Below the pieces are notes generated by a model. That model was not told the origin of the DNA and made no database searches. It saw nothing but the letters and a program-made list of their open reading frames with translations. Source: Echria macrotheca (Eukaryota; Ascomycota; Sordariomycetes; Sordariales; Schizotheciaceae). From it: DNA of 64,000 bases. Shown piece after piece: positions 23,101-35,402 of the stretch. The position numbers and the translations under genes were made by a program. Positions within the stretch are counted from its first letter, which is position 1. Each line of letters starts with the position of its first letter. The stretch is from positions 62,001 to 126,000 of the forward strand of contig MU839851.1 in NCBI GenBank assembly GCA_030411725.1, in the 5' to 3' direction.

Positions 23101-25401
23101 TTAAAGTATTTTATAATTTAAACAATAATAAACATTTTACGATCTTTAAAATAAATATTAAATATATAGTTATTTTTTTATTAGTAAAAAGTATTATTAA
23201 ATTATACCTTTTTAAATTCTTTTTAAAATCTAGGAAATTAATAATAATAATTTTTTTTATTTACTTTAATAGCTTTTTTAACTTATGGTAAATTTACTGC
23301 TAAATTTTTATTTATTTGTAAATTATATAGTTATAAGTTATAGGGTTAATAGATTTATTTTTTATAAATAATATATTAAGTTAACTTAATATTAAAGTAC
23401 CTAAATAGCTAAATTAATTATATTATAAAAATATTATTTTATTAATTAAAGGATAATTAATTTATAAGGAAACTGTATATATATTATTAAATTATAGCTA
23501 ATTTAAAGTTTTTTTATTAAAAAAGATATATTTTATTATAAATTATTTATTAACTTTTTTAATTTTATATAACGTAAAGTTATTTTTTTTTTTTATAAAT
23601 TAGGTTTTTCTTTATATTTTAAAAGTATTTTTACTTATAAAAAAGGTAAAAGGAGATGAAATTATAATTTATATTTAATACGTAAGTAACGTTTTATAAA
23701 AGGAATAATTATTTCCGTTCCTTAAGTATTATAATTTATAATTAAATAGTTTTAAAGTTAAAAATAAATAGATTAGTATTTTTAATGAAAATTACCTTAC
23801 CGTAAACTATTTTCTAATAATTTTAAAAGCGCTTATAATTATTAAAGATATATAATATAGCTTTTAAATTAATAATTATAAACTTAATTAAAAAATATAT
23901 AATTACTTTAAAAGTTATAAATTATATTATAAAAAAAGTAAAAGTAATATATTTATAAAAATCAATTTATAAAGCCTTTTTTAAAGCTTTAAGATTAATA
24001 AAGGTAGCTATAAATTATTTAACGCTTTTTTTTACCTAAATCTTTTTAATTTTAATATTTAATTTTTAATTAGCCTTTTTTCTAACCTTAACTTATTTAA
24101 TTATACTTTTATTATTACTTTTTAAATTTTATATATTAAAAAAATTAAAATTATTATTAATTTATATATAAAAGTAATTTACTAACTTGTAATTAATTTT
24201 AAAATATAGGTTATATTTTTTAAAAAAAGATTTTTTATTTTTGTAATTATAATTAGTTTATAATTTTCCCCTTTTATTACCTTTTTCGCGTATATTACTA
24301 TAGTAATTATTTTAGTTAATTAACTTTTACTTTTTTTTTTTACTTTTATTGTTAAATTTATATTTAAAGTTTAACTAACTAAATAAGTTTCCGGTTTCTT
24401 CGTAAATAGGAAATTTAATATTAATTATAAGTTTTATAGTTTTTATTAAATTTTTATTTACTTTAAAATAAGTTAATATTTTTACTATAATGCCTTTATA
24501 TTTAATTTTACCTTTATTAAAATCTTCCTTTATTACGGAAAACTTTTTAAAAACTTATACCTTTTTATTTTTTATATTTATAAAAACGCGTTAAAGTTAA
24601 CTTATACGGCCTTTTAGATTTATTATATCGAAAAATCCGAAAAGCTTTACTTTATATTAATATTTTTTTAAAGGGTAATTTATTTTAATATTTTTTTTAT
24701 ACTTTTTAATTAAATTATAAAGGGTTTTATTTTTTATATGGAAAAAGTTTTAGAAAGCTTTAAAGTATAATTTTACCTAATCGTAAATTTATTTATATGC
24801 CTTAAAGGCTAAGATTTCTTTTATTAACCCGTAAAGGTTAGGGAATATAATTTTAAGAATTTACTTATAAAGTAAATATTTAACTTTAACATATTTCTCT
24901 TACTTTAGTTTTTTTATTTTAAAATACTAATTAAGCTTTATATTATAATTAACTTTTTATTTTACTAAAAGTTAGGAGAATATTTACGTATAAAGTATAA
25001 AAGCTAAAGGAGTTATTTTTTTAATAACTGTATTTATATTATTATCGTTAAAATTGTAATTTTTAATATTTAATTATTTTAAATTAAAATTTATAGTTAT
25101 AGTTATATAATAGATTTATTACTAAATTATTATTTATAATAGCGAAGGTTATAAAAATTCGTAATTGCTATAATCTAAAGAAGTTAGTTCCTTTACGGGA
25201 TTATTAATATATTAAAAAATATTTTTAATATTAAGATTAACTACTTTAAAGTTAAAGTTATTATTTTAGTTTAATTAATCCTTTAGCTTATTGTAGCGAG
25301 TTTGCTTAGGAGTAATAATAAAGGCTATAATACTATTGGTAATAGCTTTACGTACCGTAATTTTTAATATAGTTATAGTGGTTGCAAATTAGACTGTTAA
25401 T

Positions 25402-25554
25402 TGTTAGATTATGGTATGTATATTGATTGTGTATGTATGCGACTTTAAAAGCGTGGAATCTATGTCTTCTGCCTATAAATCCTTTCTACCTACTTTCCGT
25501 CGGTCGGATTTTGTTTAATTACATGGTTCCCTGATTACGTGATCGGATCCAACA
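25402..25554. repeat. Right LTR
   Basis: 153 bp, starting TGTTAGATTATGG and ending GGATCCAACA, followed directly by the CCTAG target duplication. Same length as the left LTR. Confidence 0.92.
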
Positions 25555-25559
25555 CCTAG

Positions 25560-26114
25560 GTACCCGTACCTAAGGAAATCCATGTCCGATATACCAACAC
25601 GAATGAAAGTAAAAACGGGAGGCAAAATCTCTTTCGCCAGTGCCATCGGCAGTCTAGCTGTCAGCGCTTGCCAAACAGTCGAAGCGCCCAGACCATTCCC
25701 GTTGCAGGCGATCATTGCGGCTGAGAAAGTCTCCAACAACGCCCCAAAAAGCGAGCTAGGCCAGACACAGCGGAAAAGCTTCATAGCGTCAAGGGACAGG
25801 AGCGAACAGGGGCAGGCTGAGGAGTGAGAAAGGCCTAGACCCCCCGATTATCGATTTTTCTTCCTTTGCCAAGACCTATGCTGTCCCCCAGATGTTTCCA
25901 AGTTAGCGGTGTTGTGAAACAGGGGGTTTTGCTCGTTGCTGTTATCGACCGAGCTACGAAGCAGGGGCACTTGGCGCCTTCAGCCGCAGATAAGGGGGCG
26001 GCTTGAATCCGTTCGCTGTGTCAGGTGCGAAGAAGCACTCAAATACAGGAGAGCCCCTCCCCTTGGTCGTCGAAGGGCAAACACTTTCCATTGTCTTCGT
26101 TCTACCTACCTACC
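25560..26114. other. Spacer between transposon and GPI-protein gene
   Basis: No gene recognised. An ORF on each strand near 25515-25830 lacks any known motif. The minus-strand one runs into the LTR and may be chance. The right part should carry the promoter of the gene at 26115. Confidence 0.5.
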
Positions 26115-26860
26115 ATGACGCGCCTAATAGCGACAATTGTACTGGCGAGCACGCTCCCGTCCGCTCTTGTCCCAGTTCTCGCCTTCAACGACGTCTTCGG
26201 CTTCAGCCCCTCGGATCCAACCTGTACGGCGTGCCTCGACGATGCCTTTGCGGCCTGCCCGGGTTTCTACCAGACTCGCTCTTTTGCCGACTGCATGTGC
26301 GCGGGCGTGGGCAGTACAAAATTCGTCACATGCACCGGTGGCAGCTGCGATCCCAGCGTCAACAGCCCTGCCAACGCAGCGAGGATGTGGTATAATTACT
26401 GCACGCAATTCTTCCCAGCGGAGATGTGCCCCGACGCCAAAGCCTACATGAACCCGGATATCTACCAGGATCAATGCAGCGATGCGGCTATTGCGCGTGG
26501 TGGAATAGGCTCTGATGGGTCGTCGGGTTCGGGTTCGGGGGCATCCGGGTCTGGAGCAGGCTCCGGCGCCGGTTCTGGGTCGGGGGCTGGGGATGTGTCG
26601 AGTATTGGGCCTAGCGAAAGGTATGGTTTTTTTTAATGTCCCGTCTTTCTCTTCCAGTTGTGTGACTAACAGTTGGTGAATTTCATAGTGCAAGTCGTAG
26701 TACCTCGACCCCTACTCGTAACGCGCCCGGCGCAGGTTCGACCTCCGGTACAACTTCGAGTAGCAAGCCATCAGCGTCTTCAAGTGGAAATGTTGTTATA
26801 ACGCCAGCATGGGGGGCCTTGGGTGTTCTAGCCATCCAGATTGTCAGCTTTTTAACATAG
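26115..26860 (+). CDS. GPI-anchored cysteine-rich surface protein
   Basis: Two exons, 26115-26620 and 26689-26860, give 225 aa. The intron (GTATGG to CATAG) restores a C-terminal tail that is lost if the first frame is read through to its stop at 26636. An in-frame ATG at 26025 exists, but the start at 26115 yields a normal signal peptide (MTRLIATIVLASTLPSALV). The mature N-terminal half (to about residue 115) has about eleven cysteines (CTACLDDAFAACPG, CMCAG, CTGGSC, YC, MC), reminiscent of small Cys-rich fungal surface domains but not clearly CFEM. A Gly/Ser repeat and a Ser/Thr-rich, likely O-glycosylated stalk follow. It ends with a hydrophobic tail (ITPAWGALGVLAIQIVSFL) typical of GPI attachment. 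Cell wall or plasma membrane location is expected. The role is unknown. Confidence 0.78.
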
Positions 26861-27328
26861 ATTTGTCATTAGAATACCAATGAATTCATGTTGTGTTCCG
26901 CGCAAACAACTCTCACCCCGAAGTCCTCGGCTCACCCCGACCCACCAGTCAGTGTAAGTCGGGAATAAGATGGGTAAGGCGAAGGTCCTCGGCTACACCC
27001 TTACTAATCGCCTCCACGCCCAGTTGAATTAGAATAATCTACAATAGTATACTGAAAAAGAGCAAGCCTCCGACAAATATCTTGACTAGTACCGAACTGG
27101 GCGATCTATCGTAAGGGTTTGATTTTGTATACTCGTCAACGCTATCACTAGGGCTAGGTCACGTATTTAGACAACTTCATACATAGTCAAAGCTTGAATT
27201 TCCTATTCTACTTGCTACTATCATAGCCTTAACACCCAAAGCCGAGTCATAACAGGCGTCTGCTCCAGTTTGACTTCTTGTGGCCTTTTGTGTCATGATC
27301 TTCGGGCTTGATTCTTCGGCCCAACTGA
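26861..27328. other. Convergent spacer
   Basis: About 470 bp between the GPI-protein and the feruloyl esterase stop codons. No gene recognised; it holds only the 3' flanks. Confidence 0.6.
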
Positions 27329-28171
27329 CTACTTGAACTGCGAGAAGAAGTCCCAGGTGTTCTTGGGTGCGAAGATGGTGTTCCCATCCTTCTGCGAGGG
27401 GTTGTGGTCTCCCTTGTGGATTACCCACTCGACAGGGTAGCCGTCCTTGCAGCCCTTGTAATCCGTCTTGACCGAGTTCTGGCCGGGTTGCGGCTCCGAA
27501 GCAAGGGGTGTGCAACCGTTGTTCTTGACGAACTTGTCGCGAATCTGGCGGCCCATGGATACGTTGAGGACCGAGTCTGAGGTGCCGTGCTGACCGTAAT
27601 AGGCAATCGGTTTCGTACCGCCCGAGCATCCCGAGAGCGGAGCGCCAGAGATGATGGCTACAGCGCGCAGAACTTCGGCGCGGGCGCAAGCCAGGGCGTA
27701 TGACATAGCGCCGCCGTAACTGAATCCTGTCGAGAAAACCAGCCCCGTGTCGACACACATATCCTCCGTGACCGCCTTGAACATAGCGTCGAAGAACAGG
27801 ACATCCTCGCCGCCTGAGTTACCCCAACCCTTGTTGAGGCCGTCGGGGGAGACGAAGATGGCAGTTCCGTTGGCCAGTGGCGGGAGCCCGTAGTAGGCCA
27901 GTGCACCCCCACGGTTGGTGTCTCCGCCCCTGACGTTCTCGTCCATGTTGGCGTTGAGCTGGTGCCAGCTGAAGACCAGCCTGTAGGGCGTATCTTTGTT
28001 GTATCTCTCGGGCACGCGGACGGTAAACTGTCGGTTCTTGCCGTTGACGGAGATGCTGGACGCCTTGGTCGTGGTGAACTTGGATGGGGCCTTGCCGCAC
28101 CCGGCGGACTTCTCCCCGGCCAACACGCCGCCCACCAACGCCAGTACGAACAAGCTGATAGACTTGAGCAT
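27329..28171 (-). CDS. Secreted feruloyl esterase C-like / CE1 esterase
   Basis: Single-exon gene of 280 aa from the ATG at 28171; an ATG at 28186 would add five residues in front of the signal peptide (MLKSISLFVLALVGGVLAG). The sequence after it (GCGKAP) and the LVFSWHQLNANMDENV segment match the feruloyl esterase C/CE1 type of alpha/beta hydrolase, which releases ferulic and other hydroxycinnamic acids from plant cell-wall polysaccharides. The nucleophile Ser sits in GFSYGGAMS. Asp in HGTSDSVL and His in HKGDHNP are candidates for the rest of the triad. Length fits the family (about 250-290 aa for the catalytic domain) and there is no carbohydrate-binding module. The protein is likely exported for plant biomass use. 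Confidence 0.85.
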   Translation of the reverse strand: MLKSISLFVLALVGGVLAGEKSAGCGKAPSKFTTTKASSISVNGKNRQFTVRVPERYNKDTPYRLVFSWHQLNANMDENVRGGDTNRGGALAYYGLPPLANGTAIFVSPDGLNKGWGNSGGEDVLFFDAMFKAVTEDMCVDTGLVFSTGFSYGGAMSYALACARAEVLRAVAIISGAPLSGCSGGTKPIAYYGQHGTSDSVLNVSMGRQIRDKFVKNNGCTPLASEPQPGQNSVKTDYKGCKDGYPVEWVIHKGDHNPSQKDGNTIFAPKNTWDFFSQFK

Positions 28172-31100
28172 TCTGAAAAATTCCAAGTGACGGTCAAGGT
28201 CGAAATGATGGACTGGTCACGGTCCGAAGAAGAAGCGCACCCTGGGTGTTGAAGACCAATTTGACCTCGTGCAGGACCTTGGTGCAAATATACCAAATTT
28301 TCTCTGCGCTGTCTCGGGAAGTATCTCAGCTTTCAGATGCCGGTCAACCTTCTTGGCATGCTTGGCTTACTTGTCAATCATCACCTTGGCTGGCATCGGA
28401 TTATACCCGACACAAGCGCGCAAACCGGGTGAGCTGTAGCCATTCGGGTCTGGACCAGATCGGAACGGAAGAAGTTTAAACTTCGGAGATTAACAGGACC
28501 CCAAATATGGATGATTCCGGCACATGCACCTCCTCCGCTTTCCCCACACGAGCTCTACCATTCATAATGTAGATATGCAGACGCTCTAACCAATCATGCG
28601 AAAAGGGAATGCACCCTCCAGCTTGGCGATGTACTTCCCAGGAAGCAAATATCCAGATGCAGAGTGAAAACGTGGAAAATAATTATCCCATCTACTCAGC
28701 TTCCTGAAACCTATCAAGTGTACAAAGTACCTAGTGGACATTTTCGAGCTGAGGAACGTCTTGGCGGCCCGGCTAAGTCTCAGACTTGGCAAGCAATTAG
28801 TTTGCCTACCTCCCGCGAGGGGGGAAATCTACTTCCTCCGGGCACAAATGCCGTAATGGGAAATCACATTCTCAAAAGTCGCGACAAGAAACGTGGGATG
28901 CGGGGGCTGGATACTGCTCTCTAGCTAGGTAGGTACCTTTGCTCAGCCAAAGTCCCATCACGCCTGTGTGGCAGTTTCATTTCTGCATCCAAGAATCGAG
29001 GCTATTGAGATGCTCAACGAAATTTCCGTATGCCTCTTGCCGGAGCACCTCCCTAAGGTAGAGATACGGAAGCCATATGGCTCGAGCATCAAGTATTTTC
29101 CCCGTTAGCGCCAGCGTCATGGGCCCAGAACAACAAGTCGACTACCTACATATCAAGAGAACAGCAGTCACAGGTATCACCAAATCATCCAGGATGCCGT
29201 GATATCCTTAAAGTCGGGCCATGGGTGAGCCTCGAGAAAGCCCCAAATACGAATGCTACCTGTTCAGTTGCCATCCGGGTGTGGAGGTAATTACAGACAC
29301 ATTTCTAAACGCGTCATCAAATTACCTCAATTCTTGGCTAGAGTTCAGACAATCACACCCACCTCAGCTGGATTCGCTCGCAAGTTCCGAGGTTTCAGAC
29401 GGGGAGCGGGGAATTCGGTTCCAAAACCTCACGAGATCCGAGGGTGTATCATAGAAAGATAGAAAAGTCTTGCACCATGAGGGCACGGCCCCTGGCCCAT
29501 TAGATCCATGATCAGCCGCGTAACTGCCGATCAAAAGCCCGTTAATCAACTCTTAATGAGTGTCGTAGAGTGTGCCGCTGCTACCTATACATCATTGCGA
29601 TAATCTTGTTCCTCGGAGTCTTAATTAGATAATCATATGCCCCCAACCACCTCCGCCGCTGTGGACTGTCGCACCGTTAGGTTGATGTTGGCCCCAACGA
29701 GGGTGGGAACAATCAGCTTAAGTGGAAGACGGGTTTGCGGATTTAATGGTCTCTCAGAGAAACGGCTCACATTGGCGATGGAATCAGGGCACCTAGTGTG
29801 ACCGGTGGTTTGTTTCCAGCACTTGCAAACTAATCTTTTCCTGTACCTCTACAATGAGCCTTTTCTCTGTGATAATTCTTTCGCGTCCTAGGCGGAGCTT
29901 CCGTGTAATCTCCGTCAGACTCGAGTCTATTAAAGACTACTAGCAGAGGAACCCTCCCTATCTTCACGACCTTCCGGGCGGCCACGTCTTAAGTGAAGCC
30001 GCTGTACCGGAGGGCGTCCTCCAAAGTTGCCTGTTTCGTGGAGTGGTAGGATCGGGGACCCTGGAACTCTAATATGCGAGATTTGTGTCCTACTTGCTAC
30101 CACTTCCACCACAGACCATCAACATGTGCATGTTGGAGGTAGAAAGGAGTCTCCTGCCGTCAAGCATTCACCATCTCCGACGCCTTCTGGTACCACAAAG
30201 TCTTCGTTGCCATCAAAGCCTCTCTCGTTAAGAAATATTTTTGGGTTAAAGAGACATATCCAGTCAAGCGCCCAGTCCCAGTCCAATACTGGGAGTACGA
30301 TTAACTCCCGAGTACATCATAATCTCAAGAATGAGGAGAATTCAATCAAATTTGCGGGGTTTTGCCACAGAACCCACACTTCCGATTCAAGGCTTGCGGA
30401 GCGAAAGTTCTTGTCAGCGTGAGGCTTCTTTAGGAGCTGTAAACAGGGCAGTCAGTCGTACATGGTCGGCCGATGCCTCGGTATAGAAATGCGAAGTCGT
30501 CGTAAACAGTCCTGATTCTCAGCCATGCAGAGGGAGTTTGTGTGAAGAATTGGAAGGAAAAAAACCAAACCGGATGTCGAGTTCGTACTGGGCATGTCGT
30601 GCTTGGTTCACCTAATGCCAAAACGCGTCCAAGTAAAGCGCCTTCTTCCCACGCACGTCCACCAAAGTAGCCCATGTCTCAGTTTGTTATCCCCCAAAAG
30701 ACAAAAAGGTTCCCTCATGGATAAGTAGTTCGAACGTTGAGCATCCACCTAGGCATCCAGAACCAATTGACCGACTAATTTCAGTCAGGTAGGTAGGTTG
30801 TCAGCCAAAACTTTCACAGCCGGGTCCTCAACGTTCGGATTGCTCAGAACATCGAACCTCTCGAGAAGCCTGTTATTCCTGATTGTTCTCGTCTTGGAAC
30901 CAGGCGCACACTAGGATTCCGAAGATTAGCATGCGCTTTCCTCAGCCACAGAAAAACGCCTGGTCGTGCGGCGGAAGGATTTAACCGCGCGCCTGCTCGC
31001 GGCGTGGCAGGCGACCTTCCATTCCAGACCGTGTGTGACGTCGATTGGTGACTCATCCGTAGGAGATTTGGTGTTTGTCATGCTTGTTTCCCGGCAGGCG

Positions 31101-31903
31101 GCAGAGATCGCGGTTTCTTAGGTTGTCTGTAGATAATGTTCTTTAGGACTTTCATCCCAAAAAATGATCTGTTTTCTGACGCCAACCCTGCGTCGGGTCT
31201 GTACCTAGATAAGATAGCTCGCTAACACTATATTTCCGAATGTTAGGCGGCAAGAGATAGTCTTGGTGTAACAACGGTAAAATGCCGACCTTTTCGGCTG
31301 TTCAGTGAAATTTGACCACTGCCTCCGACGATTTTGACGTTCATCCCAACGGGGTTATTGTGACACAAAGGGTTGTACAAGTACTTCCACGTGCAGGGTG
31401 ACTCTATCCTTTACCAGCACGACAGTTTACAATACCGGGCATCTTACTAGCTTGAATTCTCCATCCCCCTCAACGCCTCTCAGTCTTTACTATCTTGGGA
31501 TGTTGGTATTCCCCGTTGTTCATGCTTTATCGAGCGCTGACTAATTCATTCACTCGCTCTGTCCCATCGGCAAATTCGGCACCGAGCTATAGGACGCCGG
31601 GAACAAATGCTTCGACGACTAGATACCTAGCTTTTGTGACAACTGGCGCACGGAGGGTAGTGGTATCTCCCAGGCAGCATAGAGTCAGGGTTACTACCAT
31701 TGTGGGTACGCGCACACCCTGCCTAAGCCAAATCATGCCAACACACCGACGAAGGATGCGGCGCAGTTCGCCCGATGTGCCACGACCCAGCATACTACTA
31801 CTTAACCGGCCAATGACACACCTTGAACAAGATTAGCCTCGTATTCGACGGGAAAGGGGCAATGGGCCGTGTTCGTGTCGGACACAACCAGACAGTGAGT
31901 TAA
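28172..31903. other. Gene-poor region, 3.7 kb
   Basis: No gene supported on either strand. ORFs up to about 130 codons (for example 30027-30422 plus) lack recognisable domains and splice partners. Copies of a CTAGGTAGGTAC-type motif occur near 28922-28937 and 30786-30798. A tRNA-like fragment near 28590 has no B box. Confidence 0.5.
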
Positions 31904-33438
31904 ATGCCATTTCCCCACGACCGCGTGGTTGGGAATTCCTGGATCCACCGTCCATCTTCCCGAAAGTCTGCATCGCACGAATCTCTAGTAGTTCCTGGGC
32001 GAATCATGGTGTATCGATCGTACGAGGAAAAAGCACCATGGTATGATGTGCGGAGCTGGACGCGGTGGACATGGGTAGGAGTGGTGGCTGCCATCATTGT
32101 CGTTGTTGTGGCCGCCGTTGCTATTCCCGTGGCGATTGTTACGAAGCGCAACAGCGAAGGAAAATATCCAGACTACTTCAAGCTCAACTACACGCTGCGT
32201 GAGACATGTAAGTAGGCGAGCATGTGCTAGCAATCATTTTTCTGTAACAGTGGGCGACTGACCAGGTTGAACGCAGATGGAACCGATCACTTTTTTGACA
32301 ACTTCCACTACCGCAATGGCGATGATCCAAGTAAGTTATAGCAATCTCTGGCAGCTCATGAGTTGATCCCAGGGCTTACTCTGGTCGGTAACAAGCACAC
32401 GGGCATGTCCACTACGTCGACCCAGACTACGCAGCGACATATGTAGGAATCCAAGCGCCCATCGTTCTGAAGAGAGAGGAGACTGATAAAATATGGACTA
32501 GAACCTGACGCCGACGTTGACCGACTCTGTCATCATCAAGGTTGACACATCAGTCGGACCGTCCTCGACGCCAGACGCATCAACAGGCCGCTTCTCCGTA
32601 CGACTCGAGTCCAAGAGGCAGTACAACCAGGGTCTCTTCCTCTTCGACATCAAACACAGCCCCTTTGGATGCGCGACCTGGCCGGCGCTGTGGCTCGTCG
32701 ACCCGTCCAACTGGCCCGACCACGGCGAGATAGATGTCATGGAGGCCGTGAACCCTGGCGCCCCGTCCTTCCCCGCCCTCGGGAACTCCGCGGTATTGCA
32801 CACCAGTTCGTCCTGCAGTATGGACGGTAAGCGCAACATGACAGGCTCCATCGCCGATGTCTTCGGTACCAACACCCAAACAACCGACTGCAATGCTAGC
32901 CTCAACAACAACGCAGGCTGCGGTGTCTCCTCGGGGCCCGAGACGTTTGGGAAGGCCTTCAATGCGGCCGGCGGCGGTATCATGGCCGTCGAGTGGCGCG
33001 CTGAGGGCATCCGCGTCTGGCAGTTTGCGAGAGCCACTATTCCCGCGGACATCAAAGCCGGTAATCCAGATCCGGCTTCCTGGCCTGTGCCGCTGGCTGA
33101 TTTCCCCAATACGAACTGCGACATCGGGGCGCACTTTCGAAATGCGAGCATTGTGGCCAATATCGACTTGTGCGGTGATGCCATGCCTGAGAACGTGTGG
33201 AGTGCTTCCGGCTGTGAGTGTCTTACATTCTCTGTATTTATGTCTCTGTTGGGATGAGATGAAACTTGGAAGGTAAATGCTGACTGGTAGTACAGGTCCT
33301 ACCCCCTGCGTGGGAGAGCACAAGTGCGTCGGCGGCTGGACCAAGACTAACTGTACTGACTTTGTGGCAAACAACCCCCAGGCCTTTGCAAATGCGTACT
33401 GGGAGTTTGGAGAGTTTCAGATCTACCAGGCTGCCTGA
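31904..33438 (+). CDS. Membrane-anchored GH16 beta-glucanase (first copy)
   Basis: Five exons: 31904-32207, 32277-32330, 32396-32442, 32502-33213 and 33296-33438, summing to 1260 nt, 419 aa. The start could instead be the ATG at 32006 (385 aa), which leaves the membrane segment intact. Topology looks like a type II membrane protein, with a short cytosolic N-terminus, TM helix WVGVVAAIIVVVVAAVAIPVAIV, and the enzyme outside. The GH16 catalytic signature GEIDVMEAV places nucleophile Glu211 and acid/base Glu216 (numbered from 31904), with GCATWPALWLVDP just before. The family cleaves beta-1,3(4)-glucans; this subgroup (mixed-linkage, eukaryotic laminarinase-like) is expected to act on wall or plant glucan. 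Cysteines in the last exon (CPTPCVGEHKC, TNC) probably form disulfides. Confidence 0.85.
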
Positions 33439-33947
33439 TAAGGGCACCCACATGTAGTGGGCTTGAAAGGATGATAATGGAGTTGGGGGAAGGAGCAGTT
33501 TCTTCTGGCCATGTGTACTTGCTGTTTGGTTGAACCTGCATGACAGCAGTTGTAGTACTCGAATAGAATTTTGCACCGATCAGAAATGGTGGAACAATAC
33601 GGATATCGAGACCTGACTGGATACGCGTGGTGCTAGGCGCCGAACGGAAATACGACGCGGACATATGTGACAACCCCAGCCCAGCCCAACACACAATCCA
33701 ATCCAATGCAATCCGCCATCATTCAGGGGAAGGCACCATACCTTAGCCACAACGCACTGTTCGGCATTCGGACTTGTTCTTGGCGCGATGTTCCGTATGC
33801 CGACCACCACTCCCACCACTTCACCAAACATAATACCACGCAAGCCCTGCTTTTTACTCTCTATATCAGGGGAGATTCCCAACCACAACCTGCAATCATT
33901 CCATTCTAGTAGAGCAGGTCCAACACATCTTTGTACCGCGACAAGCC
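33439..33947. other. Intergenic spacer, 0.5 kb
   Basis: No gene recognised. Promoter side of the serine hydrolase gene. A run of CCAACACACAATCC-like low-complexity sequence occurs near 33680-33710. Confidence 0.5.
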
Positions 33948-35402
33948 ATGGCGACCACAACAATGTCCTCACCGACAGTGGCCCACATGGAGGAGAGGGT
34001 AGCAGAGGCGTGCGCAGCCCGACATGTCGCGGGCGTAGTCCTCATGGCCGCTGATCGATCAGGTTGGCATTCCGAATTACACTTTCCTTTCCAGCAACAA
34101 CAAATAAAATTGACAACCCACGCTTGCAGGCCGCTTCCGGTACACCAAGTCGTTCGGCTCTCAATCCCTGGCTGACGACGGGGCGACGATCCCCATGACG
34201 GAGCATTCGGCTATGTGGCTGGCCTCGTGCACCAAGCTGGCTACCAGTGTGGCAGCTATGCAGTGTGTAGAAGCTGGCTTAATCGCGCTGGACGACGACG
34301 TACGGACCACCGCACTGCTGCACGAGCTCGCCGACATTGAGATCCTGCGCCCGGATGGTAGCTTGGTGCCCAACACAAAACCCATCACGTTGAGGTGGGC
34401 ACAACGGTCTGTATATCAAGGGTTTAGCTAAGGGTGCTTGACAGACAGCTGCTCTCTCATACGTCCGGGTTTGCCTACGAGTTCAATGAACCGCTGATAC
34501 GCGAGTAGCGCAAGAAGCAAGACCAAAAACACCTGCAGTTCGGCACCACGGCGCTGTATCCATCCAACAGCCTTCGGGGACGTTTCCTGCACCCGCTCGT
34601 ATTCGAGCCAGGCAAGTCTGTCGGGCGATAATCAAGTCAATGTTGCTGACGACACTCGAAAGGAACAAGCTGGGCCTACAGCCCCTCAACACACTGGGTT
34701 GGTGTTCTCGTCGAGCGGCTGTCCGGGCTGCAGCTCGACGACTACCTGACGCGCCACATCTGGAAGCCTCTGGGTTTCAAAGGACCTACCTTTTTCCTCT
34801 CACAGCGACCTGACCTTCGTGACCGACTAGCTCGCATGGCGGAGCGACCGGAAGGGGGTATCAGCGCTGTCGTCCAAGATGCAGCCGAGCAGCCGGCTCT
34901 GGCGCCCGAAGCGATGGACTGTCTCGGCGGAGGCGGCCTATTTGGCTCTCCAGCCGACTTTTTTGCTCTTGTGCACGCAGTGCTGAAAGCCGCCACGTCT
35001 TCCGGGACCGGGACCGACAACAACACCCCGGTCCTGCTCCGTCCCGAGACGGCGCGGGCCATGTTCGCCCCGCAACTTGGGAGTGAGGCTGCCCGAGCGG
35101 CGCTGCGCCAGGTGGCCGCCGTGCCCGTGCTGAACCGGATGATGGGCGACATGCCGCTGGAGACGACCAAGGACTGGGGCTTGGCGGGCCTCATCACGCT
35201 CGACGACATCCCCGGCTGGCGCAGCGCCGGCACCCTCACCTGGGGTGGCCTGCCAAACCTCACCTGGTTCATTGACCCGACCGCTGGGTTATGTGGCCTG
35301 TATGCCACACAACTCCTGCCGGTGGGCGATGAGCTATCAGTCAAACTCACACAGATGTTCGAGCGCGCCATGTATGCAGAGTTGAAGAGGCAGGAACAGT
35401 AG
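33948..35402 (+). pseudogene. Beta-lactamase-fold serine hydrolase with in-frame stop
   Basis: Four exons, 33948-34062, 34130-34394, 34445-34611 and 34663-35402, would encode 428 residues of a class C beta-lactamase-related serine hydrolase (the LovD-like and EstB-like group: esterases, transesterases). The S-x-x-K motif is in WLASCTKLAT, a Tyr motif in SWAYSPSTHW, and a late Gly-rich motif in LTWGGLPN. LLSHTSGF is typical of the family. The frame is sound except for one TAG at 34506-34508 (IRE-stop-RKKQ), where a homologue would likely have a Trp. No plausible intron removes it. The last intron (34612-34662) has a GC donor (GCAAGT) and AG acceptor. This is either a recently inactivated gene, a strain allele or a base-call error. 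Confidence 0.7.

Larger units (their letters stand above)
19602..25554. mobile_element. RIP-degraded LTR retrotransposon, 5.95 kb
   Basis: Two 153-bp direct repeats beginning TGT and ending ACA (19602-19754 and 25402-25554) bound the element. Both sides carry the same 5-bp target duplication, CCTAG (19597-19601 and 25555-25559). The roughly 5.6-kb interior is extremely AT-rich with no ORF of 60 codons. By eye, the dinucleotides CA and TG are almost absent while CG survives often (ACGT, AACG). That is the expected footprint of RIP, which turns CpA into TpA on both strands. LTRs with 5-bp duplications fit Ty1/copia or Ty3/gypsy elements, but no gag or pol remnant is readable, so the superfamily and orientation stay open. 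A separate GC-normal element is nested at 20047-20246. Confidence 0.92.

Noticed and set aside
19755..25401. Mitochondrial or centromeric DNA as the source of the AT-rich block
   Set aside because: Exact LTRs, a 5-bp target duplication and CA/TG depletion explain it as a RIP-mutated transposon.
25515..25827. Overlapping ORFs on both strands right of the transposon
   Set aside because: No domains; the minus-strand ORF runs into the LTR, so it is not an intact gene.
28545..28600. GGTTAGAGCG-like tRNA fragment on the minus strand
   Set aside because: No GGTTCGA-type B box or cloverleaf; at most a degenerate tRNA remnant.
30027..30422. 131-codon ORF in the gene-poor region
   Set aside because: No recognisable motif, signal peptide or splice partner.
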